Part shown: one piece after another, positions 29,395-39,573 of the stretch | How positions within the stretch are numbered: position 1 is the first letter of the stretch | Layout: each line of letters opens with the position of its first letter | Assembly (NCBI GenBank): GCA_022010015.1 | Contig: CP091735.1 | Location: forward strand, 1,550,001 to 1,614,000 | Origin: Clostridium sp. | GTDB lineage: Bacteria; Bacillota_I; Bacilli_A; Acholeplasmatales; Anaeroplasmataceae | Length of the DNA stretch: 64,000 nucleotides | Direction of reading: 5' to 3' | The notes under the pieces: generated by a model | The model's input: the letters and a program-made list of their open reading frames with translations, nothing else | Told to the model about the DNA's origin: nothing | Database searches by the model: none | Translations under genes and position numbers: made by a program

Positions 29395-30558
29395 TTTAAA
29401 ATGGAGTAGATTATTCTTACCATTTTTCTTTTCTAGATGACCAACAATTACAAGAAAATGCTTATGGTTCTGATTCTTTCTTTTTCATAGTAAGCGTTAA
29501 GAGTAGAATCATGAATCCAACATACCCTTGCTACTTGGTACAATGCGTATCTTAAGTATTTAGATCCTTTCTTACTGATTTTTAAGATTTTTTTGCCTTG
29601 AATTTACCAGATTCATAAATCTTTAAATCTAAGCCAGAAAAAGGAAACCAAATGTTCTGCATTTTTTTAAATTTTTGAAATATCCCCAATTTCTCCCAAA
29701 AATCATTCCAGCGGTAGCATAACCAATACCTGGAATAGTAAGTATTTTTAGTATCAAGCTTATCAACACAATATTTAATCATTTCATCATAATCATCGAT
29801 CTTGGATTGAATGAATTTTTAGTGTTTTTTTATAGCTTGAAGTAAAGAAAATGAAAGATATTCATTATCATTACCAATGCTTGCTTTAGCAGCATTTATA
29901 ATGTCTTTTGCAGAAGTTTTGCACTTGGCATGTAACATATTAGAAATAGTTTCTAAATGAGCTTTAGCTAGTTTTTTAGGGCTTGGGTACTTAGTTATTA
30001 TTTCTAATGCTGAACCTTGATAAACATTGCTGAAAAGCTTTAAATATTCAGGAAATAGCTGAGTTAGTATTCTATATACAACTAATTTTGCTTGTCTAAG
30101 CTCTTCAATTATAGAAAATCTATCTCTAGATAATGACTTTAAAGCTTCAGTGTGGTATGATGTAAGTGTATAGGGCTTGAAATCTTGTTGATTATCTTGC
30201 AGATATTTACAAATGTTTATCGAATCTAAGTTATCGTTCTTTTTTGTGTATGAATTTGTTTTTGATTTTTTTAAACATATTGGTTAAAAAAAGGATTTAA
30301 AATAGTTACCTTGTATTCTTTTTGTAATAGATAGAATAAAAAGATTTAAATGGTAAAATCCTGTAGATTCAAGCCCTATACGAACTTGATAATCATTGTT
30401 AGCTCCACAAAAACCCAGTTATTGAATTGTGGAGCTTTTCGTATCCATCATCTGTATTAGGTATAGTGATGGAACGTTTAGTATAAAAAAATTCTATTGT
30501 CATTCATAAGCATAAAATCATGCTTATCACTGGCAATATCAATTCCGACATATATCAT
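29395..30558 (-). CDS. IS110-family transposase (DEDD recombinase)
   Basis: Minus strand, start ATG at 30558 with GGAGGAG. Seen: N-terminal RuvC-like part (MIYVGIDIASDKHDFML, with the first Asp; GLESTGFYHLNLFILLQ with Glu; KKNDNLDSINICKYL with the further Asp residues), helical middle, and the C-terminal Transposase_20 part (IPGIGYATAGMILGEIGDIS after repair, SFSGLDLKIYESGKFKAKK, SKKGSKYLRYALYQVARVC with the catalytic Ser region). About 400 residues. Shifts at most T runs; none outside runs was seen, so the gene may be intact and the element active. The exact C-terminus is uncertain. Confidence 0.85.
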
Positions 30559-30800
30559 TGTCGCTCCTCCTTGTAATAATATTTGCACTGGTGCTGTCTA
30601 CAAATCAATTCTTGTGTATTCTAGTTCCTTATAACCAGTCATCTACTAAGAGAGCTGTAACCAACTAATAACCATATAAAAGAAAAGACTGTAGCTGAAC
30701 TCTCCTATAACCAGAGAGTCTAAGACTCCTGTAGAAGAAAAAAATGAAACAGACTACAGTGCCGAAATAATTATAACATCCAGTGTGATGATATAAAAAG
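30559..30800 (-). ncRNA. Candidate bridge-RNA region of the IS110 element
   Basis: Non-coding part between the element edge and the transposase start. On the minus strand a TATAAT box (about 30770) is followed by several stems: CTGTAG / CTACAG, GACTCTC / GAGAGTT, and loops that carry the repeated word TGGTTAT (three copies near 30640, 30670 and 30710). Known: IS110 elements make a bridge RNA with target- and donor-binding loops from this side of the transposase. That this region is such an RNA is inference. Confidence 0.5.
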
Positions 30801-30846
30801 TTATGTTGTACTCATAACTATAAATTAAACCTTAAAAAGAAGGAGA

Positions 30847-33510
30847 ATGTATAATCTTAAGTACAATTTGATTATACTAGGAAAATATGCATTAGAAGAA
30901 TTAGAAAAGGAATTTAATACTAGCTTAAATGGTGGTTTAACTGATGATAATGCAGTTAAAAAAATCAACAAAAAAATATGGCAAGAATCAATTAGAAGGC
31001 AAAAAAGACCAGTTTCTTTATTAAATTTTTTTGCTACAATTTAAAAGATGCATTAATAATAATTTTATTAATTGCGGCCGTAATTTCTATTATTATTGAT
31101 CCTAAAGAATGGATTGAGAGCTTAATTATTTTAGTTGTTGTTATCGCAAATGCATTACTTGGAGTTATTCAAGAAAGCAGAGCTGAAAAAAAGTTTGGAT
31201 GCTTTAAAGAAGATGTCATCACCAATAGCCAAGGTAATTCGTAATAACGCTTTAATAACTATTCCATCTGAAGATGTAGTTGTTGGTGATATTATTGTAG
31301 TTGAAGCAGGCGATAGTATTTGTGCAGATGCAAGAATTATTGAATGTACTAATTTAAAGGTTGATGAATCAGCGTTAACAGGTGAATCAGTTCCTGTTAA
31401 TAAAAATAATGGCTATATCGAGGATGAAAATATTGCATTAGGAGATAAAAAGAATTGTCTATTTTCTTCAACCTATGTGACAAATGGTAAGGCAAAGGCA
31501 ATAGTAACAAGCACTGGAATGAATACTGAAATTGGTAAGATTGCCGGAATGCTTTCAGATACAAAAAGAAAATGCTACGCCATTACAAAATAAATTAACA
31601 AGTGTTGGCAAAATGATTGGGTTAATGGCTTTAGTAATTTGTGTGATAGTATTTGCTTTAGAACTAATAGCTGTAAGAGATAACATTAAAAATGAATGGT
31701 TGGAGGCTTTTAAAACAGCTGTTGCGTTAGCTGTTGCCGCAATTCCAGAAGGACTTGCTACTGTTGTAACAATTGTTCTTGCCATTGGTGTTGGTAAAAT
31801 GAGTAAAAGAAATGCTATTGTTAAAAAGATTACCAGCAGTTGAAACATTAGGGTTCTACAAATGTAGTTTGCTCTGATAAGACAGGAACCTTAACGCAAA
31901 AATAAAATGACAGTTGTTAAAATTTATCGCAACAATTTAAAAAAATAATTGAAAATATTACTGGTGATGAAGCTAAAATGCTTAGCTATTTCGCTATTTG
32001 CTGTGATGCTTCAATAAATGTGATTAATGGTAAGGTTGAAAGAGTTGGCGACCCTACAGAATTAGCTCTTTTAGATATTAATTATTCATATGGTTTAAAT
32101 ATTAAAGATTATAAGAGATTTTTTTAGACATTCCTTTTTGATAGTGAAAGAAAATTAATGACAACTGTTATATATGATAATGGCGAGTATGTTGCAATTA
32201 CAAAAGGTGCACCTGATATAATTATTTCTATTGCTACAAATGATTCTGATGAGTTAACAAAGGCTCTTAATGTTAATAAAGAGATGGCTGAGGGTGCTTT
32301 AAGAGTATTAGCACTTGGTATAAAAAAATTTAAAACACTACCTAATATTTCTGATCTTGAGCATGACTTAACATTTATTGGACTTGTTGGTATGATTGAT
32401 CCTGCAAGAGATGAGGTTAAAGATTCAATTAATCTTGCTAAGCAAGCTGGAATTAAAACAGTAATGATTACTGGTGACCATATTGTTACAGCTAAAGCAA
32501 TCGCATCTGAACTTGGAATTTTAGACGAAAATCATAAAGCGATAACATCTGGCGAGCTTGAGAAGCTTAGTGATGAGTATCTTGATGAGCATATTGACGA
32601 ATATCGTGTTTTTGCTCGCGTTGCACCTAAAGATAAGGTTAGAATTGTAGAAGCATGGCAAAAAAATGGAGCAATTGTTGCTATGACAGGTGATGGAGTT
32701 AATGACGCTCCTGCACTTAAAAAGGCTGATATTGGTTGTGCAATGGGTATAACAGGAACAGATGTTTCTAAAGAAGCAGCTGATATGATTTTTAGTTGAT
32801 GATAATTTTTTTCAACAATTATATCAGCAGTAAAAAGAAGGAAGAGGAATATACAATAACATTCAAAAAAATGTGTAAAGTATCTTTTTATCTTCAAACA
32901 TTGGTGAGGTTTTTAACAATATTTGTTGCCTCTATTATCTCAGCATTTGGTGTACAATTAGGTGTTCCTTTGGCTTCAATTCATTTATTATGGATTAATT
33001 TAATAACAGATTCACTTCCTGCCTTTGGTATTGGAATGGAAGATGTATCAGATGATGTTATGACTAAAAAACCAAGAAATAAAAATGAAGGTTTCTTTGC
33101 AAATGGTTTAGGATTAAAGATTATTTTTGAGGGTTTAATTGTAGGTGCTGTTTCTCTTAGTGCTTATTTAATTGGTCAATTTGTATTTAGTAATCATCAT
33201 ATTGGTCAAACGATGGCTTTCTTAACATTATCATCTACACAATTATTTCATGCTTATAACGTTAAAAAAACGAACATTCAATTTTTTTCAAAGTACACAT
33301 TTAAAAAAATAAATTTATGAATTTTTGCTTTTTATATTTGGCTTTACACTTCAAATTGCTGTTATTTATATTCCAGGATTAAATGATGTATTTAATATGA
33401 CTTCATTAAATTTAACACAGTTTCTTATTTGTATAGGATTATCATTAATTATTGTTGTAATAATGGAAATTTCTAAATTAATCAGCAAAAAAAGTAAAAA
33501 AATAATTTGA
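30847..33510 (+). CDS. P-type cation-transporting ATPase (Ca2+-ATPase type, P2)
   Basis: Seen: N-terminal cation-ATPase domain (LEELEKEFNTSLNGGLTDDNA), ANALLGVIQESRAEKSLDAL, actuator TGES (DESALTGESVP), helix-4 motif AAIPEGLATVVTIVLA, phosphorylation site CSDKTGTLTQNKMTVV (after repair), KGAPD, MITGDH, TGDGVNDAPALKKADIG, and the C-terminal membrane domain (LLWINLITDSLPAFGIGMED). About 885 residues. PEGL in helix 4 is typical of SERCA/PMR1-type Ca2+/Mn2+ pumps; with a Mn2+ riboswitch upstream, Mn2+ export is possible. RBS AAGGAG lies almost on the ATG 30847, so the start is doubtful. Ten or more A/T-run shifts. A terminator follows. Confidence 0.92.
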
Positions 33511-33515
33511 AATAG

Positions 33516-33545
33516 GCACTAATTTATTGAATTAGTGCTTTTTTT
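33516..33545 (+). terminator. Terminator after the ATPase
   Basis: Perfect stem GCACTAATT / AATTAGTGC with a 5-base loop, followed by seven T. Confidence 0.85.
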
Positions 33546-33586
33546 GTTGTATAATTTTTATAAAATATGTTGAATGGAGAAATTGT

Positions 33587-34162
33587 ATGATGAAAAAAAG
33601 ATTATAGAGGTTTGCGTTTATCCATTAATACTTGCCGCATTTATAGTAATTTCAATTTTTTTATGCTGTCAGGGAAATCCTTATAAATTAGCTTTAGGTA
33701 TTGCAGGAATTATTTTAGCATTTGGAGAATGCTTATATTTAATACCTAAAATTATTGCAGATATTTCTCTTGCTTTTGAATCACAGTTTGCTTTAGGCAT
33801 TGGCAAGGCTGTTTGTAGTGTTACTAGAGTACTATTTATGCTAATCCTTTATCATATTTGCGCTATTTTTTATAATATGCCATATAACTTTGTAACAGGA
33901 ATTGTTTATTTCTTTGCAACTATTGCTGTAATTATGATTGTCTTACCAAGAAACCAGTGGTCAGAGAATAAAGAGCATGGATTAATTTGGTCACTTATAT
34001 TAAATACCCCTATGCTATTTCTTGGAATTGTTATGATTATAATTTATTCAGTCAATATTAATTATGCAATTTGGAATCCTTTAAATTTCTTTTTGGATTG
34101 GAATTTTATTTTTTTCCATTTGAGTTATTTTTTTATCTGTTGCTTTTACAAAAGAACAATAG
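33587..34162 (+). CDS. Multi-pass membrane protein, unrecognised
   Basis: Six or seven hydrophobic helices (CVYPLILAAFIVISIFLCC, LALGIAGIILAFGECLYLIP, CSVTRVLFMLILYHICAIF, FATIAVIMIVLPRNQW, LNTPMLFLGIVMIIIYSV) with short loops. Start chosen at ATG 33587 because GGAG lies 7 bases before it; another ATG is at 33574. Repair at the end gives SYFLSVAFTKEQ and TAG at 34160-34162. About 190 residues. I do not recognise the family. Confidence 0.6.
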
Positions 34163-34240
34163 TAATTGGGAGCTTTTAAATATTTTTAAGTTATTTAGCT
34201 CTAATTTCTATTTTTAATTCTAGGATTTTTATATGATTTA

Positions 34241-34270
34241 ACCTATTTTGAAAAAAATAGGTCTTTTTTT
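34241..34270 (+). terminator. Terminator before the SEDS gene
   Basis: Stem ACCTATTTT / AAAATAGGT with a GAA-type loop, then CTTTTTTT. Confidence 0.7.
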
Positions 34271-34303
34271 ATCTTAACATCATATTTTTTTATATGGTGA
34301 TTT

Positions 34304-35387
34304 TATGAAAAAGAACAATCTATATTATTACAACCTTCTTATTGTTAGTAATTGGAATAATTATGATATATTCTTCATCAAGCGTTTGGGCTTTATATAA
34401 AGTAGGAAATGATAAATATTATTTATTTCGTCAGTTAGTATTTGCCTTTTTTTAGGAATAGTTATTTATTTTTATTAGCTATTCAATAAATTATAATTAT
34501 TGGAAAAATAATAGATTATGTTTTTTTATAAGCTTATTATTATTAATTATCGTTTTAATTCCAGGAATAGGTGTTGTTAAAAAAACGGTGCTAGAAGTTG
34601 GATAGGATTCAATGATATATCTTTTTCAACCTTCAGAATTTATGAAAAATTAGTTATGTATTATTTTTTTAGCAAAGCATCTTAGTAAAGACAACACTAA
34701 ATTACTAAAATATATTTTTATTGACTATAATAATATTTGGTTTAATATTACTTCAGCCTGATTTTTGGGAACTGGTGTAATTTTTTTGATTACTATTGCA
34801 TTTATGATGTATATTTCTCTTTTTAAAGTACAAATATATAATAATTGGAGGGGGACTGTTGATTTTTTTGGATTTGTGGTAATGATTATGATGGCTCCTT
34901 ATCGTTTAGAAAGAATTTTTTTAGTTTTTTTAAATCCTTGGAATGATCCTTTAGGAAGTGGTTTTTCAAATTATTCAATCATTATATGCTATATCACCAG
35001 CATCGCTATTTGGCTATGGCTTATTTAAAAAGTAGACAAAAAAATATATTTTTATTTACCAGAGCCACAAAATGATTTTATATTTGCGATTCTTTGTGAG
35101 GAGCTTGGAATAATTGGTGGATTCTTTGTTATATTTTTTTAATTTTTTGTATTAATTTATATTGGATATAATTTATTATTTCATATTAAAGATATGTATG
35201 CTTTATACGTTATTTTTGGTTTTACAACTCTTATTGCAATTCAGGTTTTTTTATAAATATAAGTGTTGTTATTGGCTTAATTCCTGTAACAGGAGTAACC
35301 CTGCCATTTATTTCTTATGGTGGAAGTAGCTTATTAATAACAATGTTTATGATGGGCGTAAATACGAATATTTTTAAAAAAATGTAA
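34304..35387 (+). CDS. SEDS-family peptidoglycan glycosyltransferase (FtsW/RodA/SpoVE)
   Basis: Membrane enzyme that polymerises peptidoglycan together with a class B PBP. Seen: IGIIMIYSSSSVWALY, NGARSWIGFNDISFQPSEFM, ILLQPDFGTGVIFL (with the catalytic Asp), PWNDPLGSGFSIIQSL, LPEPQNDFIFAILCEELGII and GVTLPFISYGGSSLL: the complete family signature set. About 355 residues after at least twelve shifts. The start ATG follows GGTGAT. RodA and FtsW cannot be told apart with certainty here; the QND-F-I and PEPQNDF spelling fits both. Confidence 0.9.
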
Positions 35388-35466
35388 AAAAAGAAGCAAG
35401 ATATTGTCTTTTTTTAAGTAAATGTAATATAATAGGATAGCATATTTTGAAAGGAAGTGATTGCAG

Positions 35467-35526
35467 ATGGAAATATATGAATCGAAAACTGAATACCCAT
35501 CGGATCACTTTATGATCCTAAAATAA
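35467..35526 (+). CDS. Short upstream ORF in front of mgtE
   Basis: ATG with GGAAGTGA 8 bases upstream; 19 codons (MEIYESKTEYPSDHFMILK) and TAA. A 6-bp hairpin GGATCA / TGATCC lies in its last part. The distance to the mgtE ATG is 18 bases. No run-type error inside. Could be a regulatory leader peptide; alternatively the true mgtE start, if a shift hides the link. Confidence 0.45.
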   Translation: MEIYESKTEYPSDHFMILK

Positions 35527-35544
35527 AGTAAAGGAGAAGCAAAT

Positions 35545-36932
35545 ATGCAAAAAAAGAATTTTATTATGAAATAAAAATAATTGAAACTGCTGATACAGCT
35601 AATATGGCAGCAGTGCTAGAGGATTATCATGCTGGAGATATTGCCGATGTTTTTAGAAGACTTAACTAAAGAAGAGCGTATAAGAGTTTATAAGGCTGTT
35701 GGACTTGAAAAAAACATCAGAAATATTTTTCTTTTTATGATGATGTTGAAAAATATATAGCTGAAATAAAAACCAGAAATTGCTGCTGATATTGTTGAGC
35801 AAATGGATTCAGATGATGCAATTGATGTTTTTAAAATGAATTACATGATGATTCTAAAAAAAGAAATAATTAATTTAATGGAAAGCGATTCTAAGGAAAA
35901 AGGTAAAGAAACTGGATTCTTATGATGAAGACCAAATTGGTAGCTATATGTCTGATAACTTCATATCAATAAATAGTGATTTATCAATTAAGCAAGCAAT
36001 GTCGACACTTGTTAGTGAGGCTGGTGAGCATGATAATATATCAACACTTTATGTTATTGATGATAAAAAGAAATTTATTGGAACAATTGATTTAAGAGAT
36101 TTGATTATTGCTAGAAAAGAAGATTCCTTAATGGATTTATGCATGACAAGCTATCCCTCATTTTATGATGATGAATTAATGAGCGATTGCATAAATAGGC
36201 TAAAGGATTATGCTGAGGATTCAATTCCGGTTTTAAATAAAGACAATGTTTTACTTGGTGTTATAACAGCTGATAGTGTAACTGATGCAGTTGATGATGA
36301 GATGACTGATGATTATGCTAAACTCGGTGGTTTAAGTGAAAGTGAAGATTTAGACGAACCAACATTTCAATCAATAAAAAAACGTATACCATGGCTAATT
36401 GTTCTTTTATTTTTAGGCTTTGTTGTTTCAAGTGTAATTGGCGCTTTTGAGGCTGTAATTGCAACATTACCAGCAATAGTTTTCTTCCAATCAACTATAT
36501 TAGATCTGTCTGGTAATGTAGAACCCAATCATTAGCAGTTACAATTAGAAATATTACAAATGAAGAATTAAAAAGGGAAAACAAATTGTTAAAAAAATGT
36601 CTTTAAAGAGATTAAAATTGGCTTTATTAATGGACTGATAATTGGTGTTATAGGCTTTTTATTCGTATTAACTTATCTTGTTATTAGAAAACAAGAAATA
36701 GTTGCTGGAGATGGTTATTTATTTAGTGATGCTTTTAAAGGTTTCTGCAATTATTTCAGCAAGCTTAGTGCTTGCAATGACACTAAGCAGTCTAATTGGT
36801 ACTATTTTTCCAATTTTCTTAAACAAAATTCATGTTGATCCTGCTGTAGCTTCTGGACCATTTATTACAACATTTAATGATATTGTAGCAGTAGTTGTTT
36901 ATTATGGTTTAACGGCAATTTTGTTTTTTTAA
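35545..36932 (+). CDS. mgtE: Magnesium transporter MgtE
   Basis: Seen in order: N-terminal superhelical domain (MAAVLEDYHAGDIADVLEDL, EIAADIVEQMDSDDAIDVF), two CBS domains (VSEAGEHDNISTLYVIDDKK, TSYPSFYDDELMSDCINRLK, SIPVLNKDNVLLGVITADSV), a long connecting helix, and the membrane domain (IPWLIVLLFLGFVVSSVIGA, GNVGTQSLAVTIRNI after repair, HVDPAVASGPFITTFNDIVA). The GNxGTQS and DPAxASGPFITT motifs line the pore. About 455 residues. RBS AAGGAGAAG before ATG 35545. The CBS and N domains close the channel when Mg2+ is high. Confidence 0.95.
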
Positions 36933-36944
36933 TATTTAGATAAG

Positions 36945-36964
36945 AGCACAGTAGTGCTTTTTTT
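36945..36964 (+). terminator. Terminator after mgtE
   Basis: Short 5-bp stem AGCAC / GTGCT with loop AGTA, followed by seven T. It touches the promoter of the next unit. Confidence 0.65.
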
Positions 36965-36965
36965 C

Positions 36966-37020
36966 TTGACAAATGATTTAGATATTGTATAATATAGTTA
37001 GTTAGTTAATACTAACTTCT
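36966..37020 (+). promoter_or_regulatory. Strong promoter with a palindrome at the transcript start
   Basis: TTGACA (36966-36971) and TATAAT (36988-36993), 16-base spacer. Just downstream, AGTTAGT-TAAT-ACTAACT (about 37001-37018) forms a palindrome with perfect 7-bp arms at the expected transcription start, a good repressor site. Confidence 0.7.
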
Positions 37021-37036
37021 GGAATAAGGTGATAAA

Positions 37037-37102
37037 ATGAAAACAAAATTACAACTTATAATCTCTGGAACTGGACAATCCATATACTCTCTTTATAACT
37101 AA
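37037..37102 (+). CDS. Possible 21-residue peptide
   Basis: ATG with AAGGTGAT upstream; reads MKTKLQLIISGTGQSIYSLYN and stops with TAA. First gene of a small isolated unit between a strong promoter and a terminator. Only short runs lie inside, so the frame is likely right. No relative known. Confidence 0.45.
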   Translation: MKTKLQLIISGTGQSIYSLYN

Positions 37103-37104
37103 TT

Positions 37105-37185
37105 ATGACAAAAAAAATAATATATGGTTGTATTTTTGTTTTTTTATTACTTTTTTTAATTTATTGTATTATTTCATTATTCTAG
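37105..37185 (+). CDS. Possible 26-residue membrane peptide
   Basis: ATG 2 bases behind the stop of the previous peptide; MTKKIIYGCIF followed by a continuous hydrophobic helix to LIYCIISLF. One positive cluster at the N-terminus and a single membrane helix are typical of small type I toxin-like or regulatory membrane peptides. It contains A and T runs, so the frame may be wrong. Confidence 0.4.
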   Translation: MTKKIIYGCIFVFLLLFLIYCIISLF

Positions 37186-37211
37186 ATTGTTTCATAATTT
37201 TTCCTAAGAAA

Positions 37212-37234
37212 GCGAAGTTTATCTTCGTTTTTTT
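37212..37234 (+). terminator. Terminator of the small-peptide unit
   Basis: Stem CGAAG / CTTCG with loop TTTAT, followed by seven T. Confidence 0.7.
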
Positions 37235-37289
37235 CTTTTTACATTTTTTTAACTTATGTTATAATGATTCTATGGAGATTTGAATATTC

Positions 37290-38657
37290 ATGAGAAGTAT
37301 TGATTTAGAAAAAAAGATAGTGAAAGAAGCATTGTTTTTAAGACTTGCTCTTCCTGCAATGCTTGGACAATTAATAAATGTATTATATAGTATAATTGAT
37401 AGAATGTATATTGGTAATATTAAGGATATTGGTAAATTAGGACTAGGGGCAATAGGGATTTGTGCACCTATAACGACATTAATCATTTCTATTAGTTATT
37501 TAGTTGGAACAGGTGCTGCTCCATTAATGATGATGAATTTAGGGGCTAAAAAAATAAAAAAAGGCTAATGTAATATTTAGTAATGCCGTTATATTATTAA
37601 TTTTTTTAGTATTATAATTTCTTTAATTATGCTTATATTTTTTTGGAGCCTTTATTAAAAAAATTTTTTTGGAGCTACCGATACATTAATGCCATATTCC
37701 TTATCGTATATGAGAATATATCTGATTGGTGCAGCCTTTGCAATTATATCAACTGGTTTTAACCAGTTTATTGTGGCTGAAGGATTTTCAAATATTGGAA
37801 TGAAATCAATGATTATTGGTGCTGTAGTTAACATAATATTGGATCCAATATTTATATTTAAGGTTAATTTAGGAGTTTCTGGTGCAGCTATAGCAACTAT
37901 AATTTCTATATTTTTGTTCATTTTTTTGTATTCATTATTTTTTTATTATTGGAAAAAAACAAAGTCAAATTTCTATTTAAAGGCTTCAATTTAAAAGATT
38001 GTTTAGTAATTTTAAAGCTTGGCTTGTCACCTTTTGTAATTATGGCTTCCGACAGTATTGTTATAATTTGTCTTAATTCAAGTATTAAGCATTATGCTAC
38101 AAATAACGTTGAAACATATTTAAGTGTTGTTACAATTGCAACTAGCTTTTTTCAATTAATGACAATGCCTTTACTGGGAATAAGCTCAGGAACTAGTGGT
38201 GTTTTAAGCTTTAATTATGGAGCGATGGACATCAAAAGAGTAAAAAAGGCAGAAGGCCACATCCTAAAGCTTGCTCTAATTTTTACATCGTTTTGCTTTG
38301 TTATTTCGTTTTTTTTGGCTAAATATTTTTGTCGAATTTTCACAAATGATATTGATTTGATCAATATATCAATTAAAGCAATTAGAATATATACATTTGG
38401 TATTATTATTTTAAGCTTTCAGTATGCTTTTTGTTGATGGACTTACTGCCCTAGGTTGTCCAAATTGGGCTTCACTTTTTATCATTAACTAGAAAAAAAC
38501 TTTGATTATTACATTAACGTGGACTTTACCAATTATTATGAGTAATATTGGTTTCTTTTATGCCGAATTAATTGGAGACTTAGTTTCTAGTTCAATTACC
38601 TTTATAACATTTATTATTGTGTTCCCTAAAATTTTATATAGAAAGAGATGTGATTAA
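37290..38657 (+). CDS. MATE-family multidrug efflux protein
   Basis: Na+- or H+-driven exporter with twelve helices. Seen: FLRLALPAMLGQLINVLYSI, IDRMYIGNIKDIGKLGLGAI, SYLVGTGAAPLMMMNLGA, then the second half with CLNSSIKHYATNNVETYLSV, MTMPLLGISSGTSGVLSFNY and a final part ALGCPNWASLFSLTRK. The repeat of the two halves and the 'P-x-x-x-G-Q' and 'G-x-x-x-G-x-x-P-L' motifs fit the DinF/NorM group. About 450 residues. The end (RKRCD, TAA 38655-38657) lies 1 base before the fruK start. About seven shifts. Confidence 0.9.
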
Positions 38658-38658
38658 T

Positions 38659-39563
38659 ATGATATACACACTTACACTAGCACCATCACTTGATTATGTG
38701 ATGGAATGTGATAGCATTAAAATTGGTCAGATTAATCGAAGCAAAAAAATGAAGAATATTATCCGGGTGGTAAAGGAATTAATGTTTCAATTGTCTTAAA
38801 GAAATTAGGAATGGATAGTAAAGCTTTAGGATTCATTGGTGGTTTTACTGGTGAGTATATAAAAAAAGTCTAAATAAGATGAACATTAGCCATGAATTTG
38901 TAAATGTTGATGGAAATTCACGAATTAATGTTAAAATAAAAGGTGCTGTTGAAACAGCAATAAATGGAATTGGACCAAGGGTATCAATTGATTATTATGG
39001 TGATTTAATGCTAATTTTAAATACACTTGAAGCCAATGATTTCTTAATTTTATCTGGTAGTGTAATAAAAGATTTTTTTCTTACGATATATATGAAAAAA
39101 ATAATGATTTTTTTAAAGAATCGTAATATAAATATTATAGTAGATACCTATGGGGGAGGCATTGATGTCAACTTTGAAATGGCATCCATTTTTTTAGTGA
39201 AGCCTAACATTTATGAGCTATGTGAATTATTTGACATTAAAATTAATAATTTTGATGAATTAAAAAAAGCAGCTAGTCGTTTAATTGAACTTGGCGCTAA
39301 AAAAATGCGATAGTTTCTTTAGGAGAGTTTGGAGCTCTTTTTTTATAAATAACGAGGGTGAATTAATTTATGATAAGGGCTATAAGGGACATGTAAAAAA
39401 TACTGTTGGCGCTGGTGATGCAATGGTGGCTGGTTTTGTTTATAGTTATATTATGGATAAAGATTTAAAGAAAGCATTTGCTTTTAGTGTTGCAAGCGGA
39501 TGTGCAGCGGCATTTAATGAAACAATGCCTGAAAAACAGGAGATTTTAAGCTTAATTGAATAG
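38659..39563 (+). CDS. fruK: 1-phosphofructokinase (PfkB family)
   Basis: Phosphorylates fructose-1-phosphate (from PTS uptake) to fructose-1,6-bisphosphate. Seen: MIYTLTLAPSLDYVMECDS, GQINRS, PGGKGINVSIVLKKLGMDSK, ALGFIGGFTGEYI, NSRINVKIKGAVETAINGIG, VKPNIYELCELF, and the anion-hole/catalytic motif NTVGAGDAMVAGF. The INGxGP and NVKI motifs set it apart from ribokinases and favour FruK or tagatose-6-P kinase. About 300 residues. No fru PTS gene is next to it. Several runs break the first third. Confidence 0.87.
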
Positions 39564-39573
39564 AGGTGATTCC

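Larger units (their letters stand above)
29180..30800 (-). mobile_element. IS110-family insertion sequence
   Basis: Transposase gene on the minus strand plus about 230 bases of structured non-coding DNA on its 5' side. IS110 elements have no obvious terminal inverted repeats, so both borders are estimates: the left one lies after the riboswitch terminator, the right one before the RBS of the ATPase gene. Confidence 0.8.

Noticed and set aside
31555..31848. Minus-strand ORF of 97 residues inside the ATPase gene
   Set aside because: It is a shadow of the helix-4 region of the P-type ATPase; no RBS, no family match.
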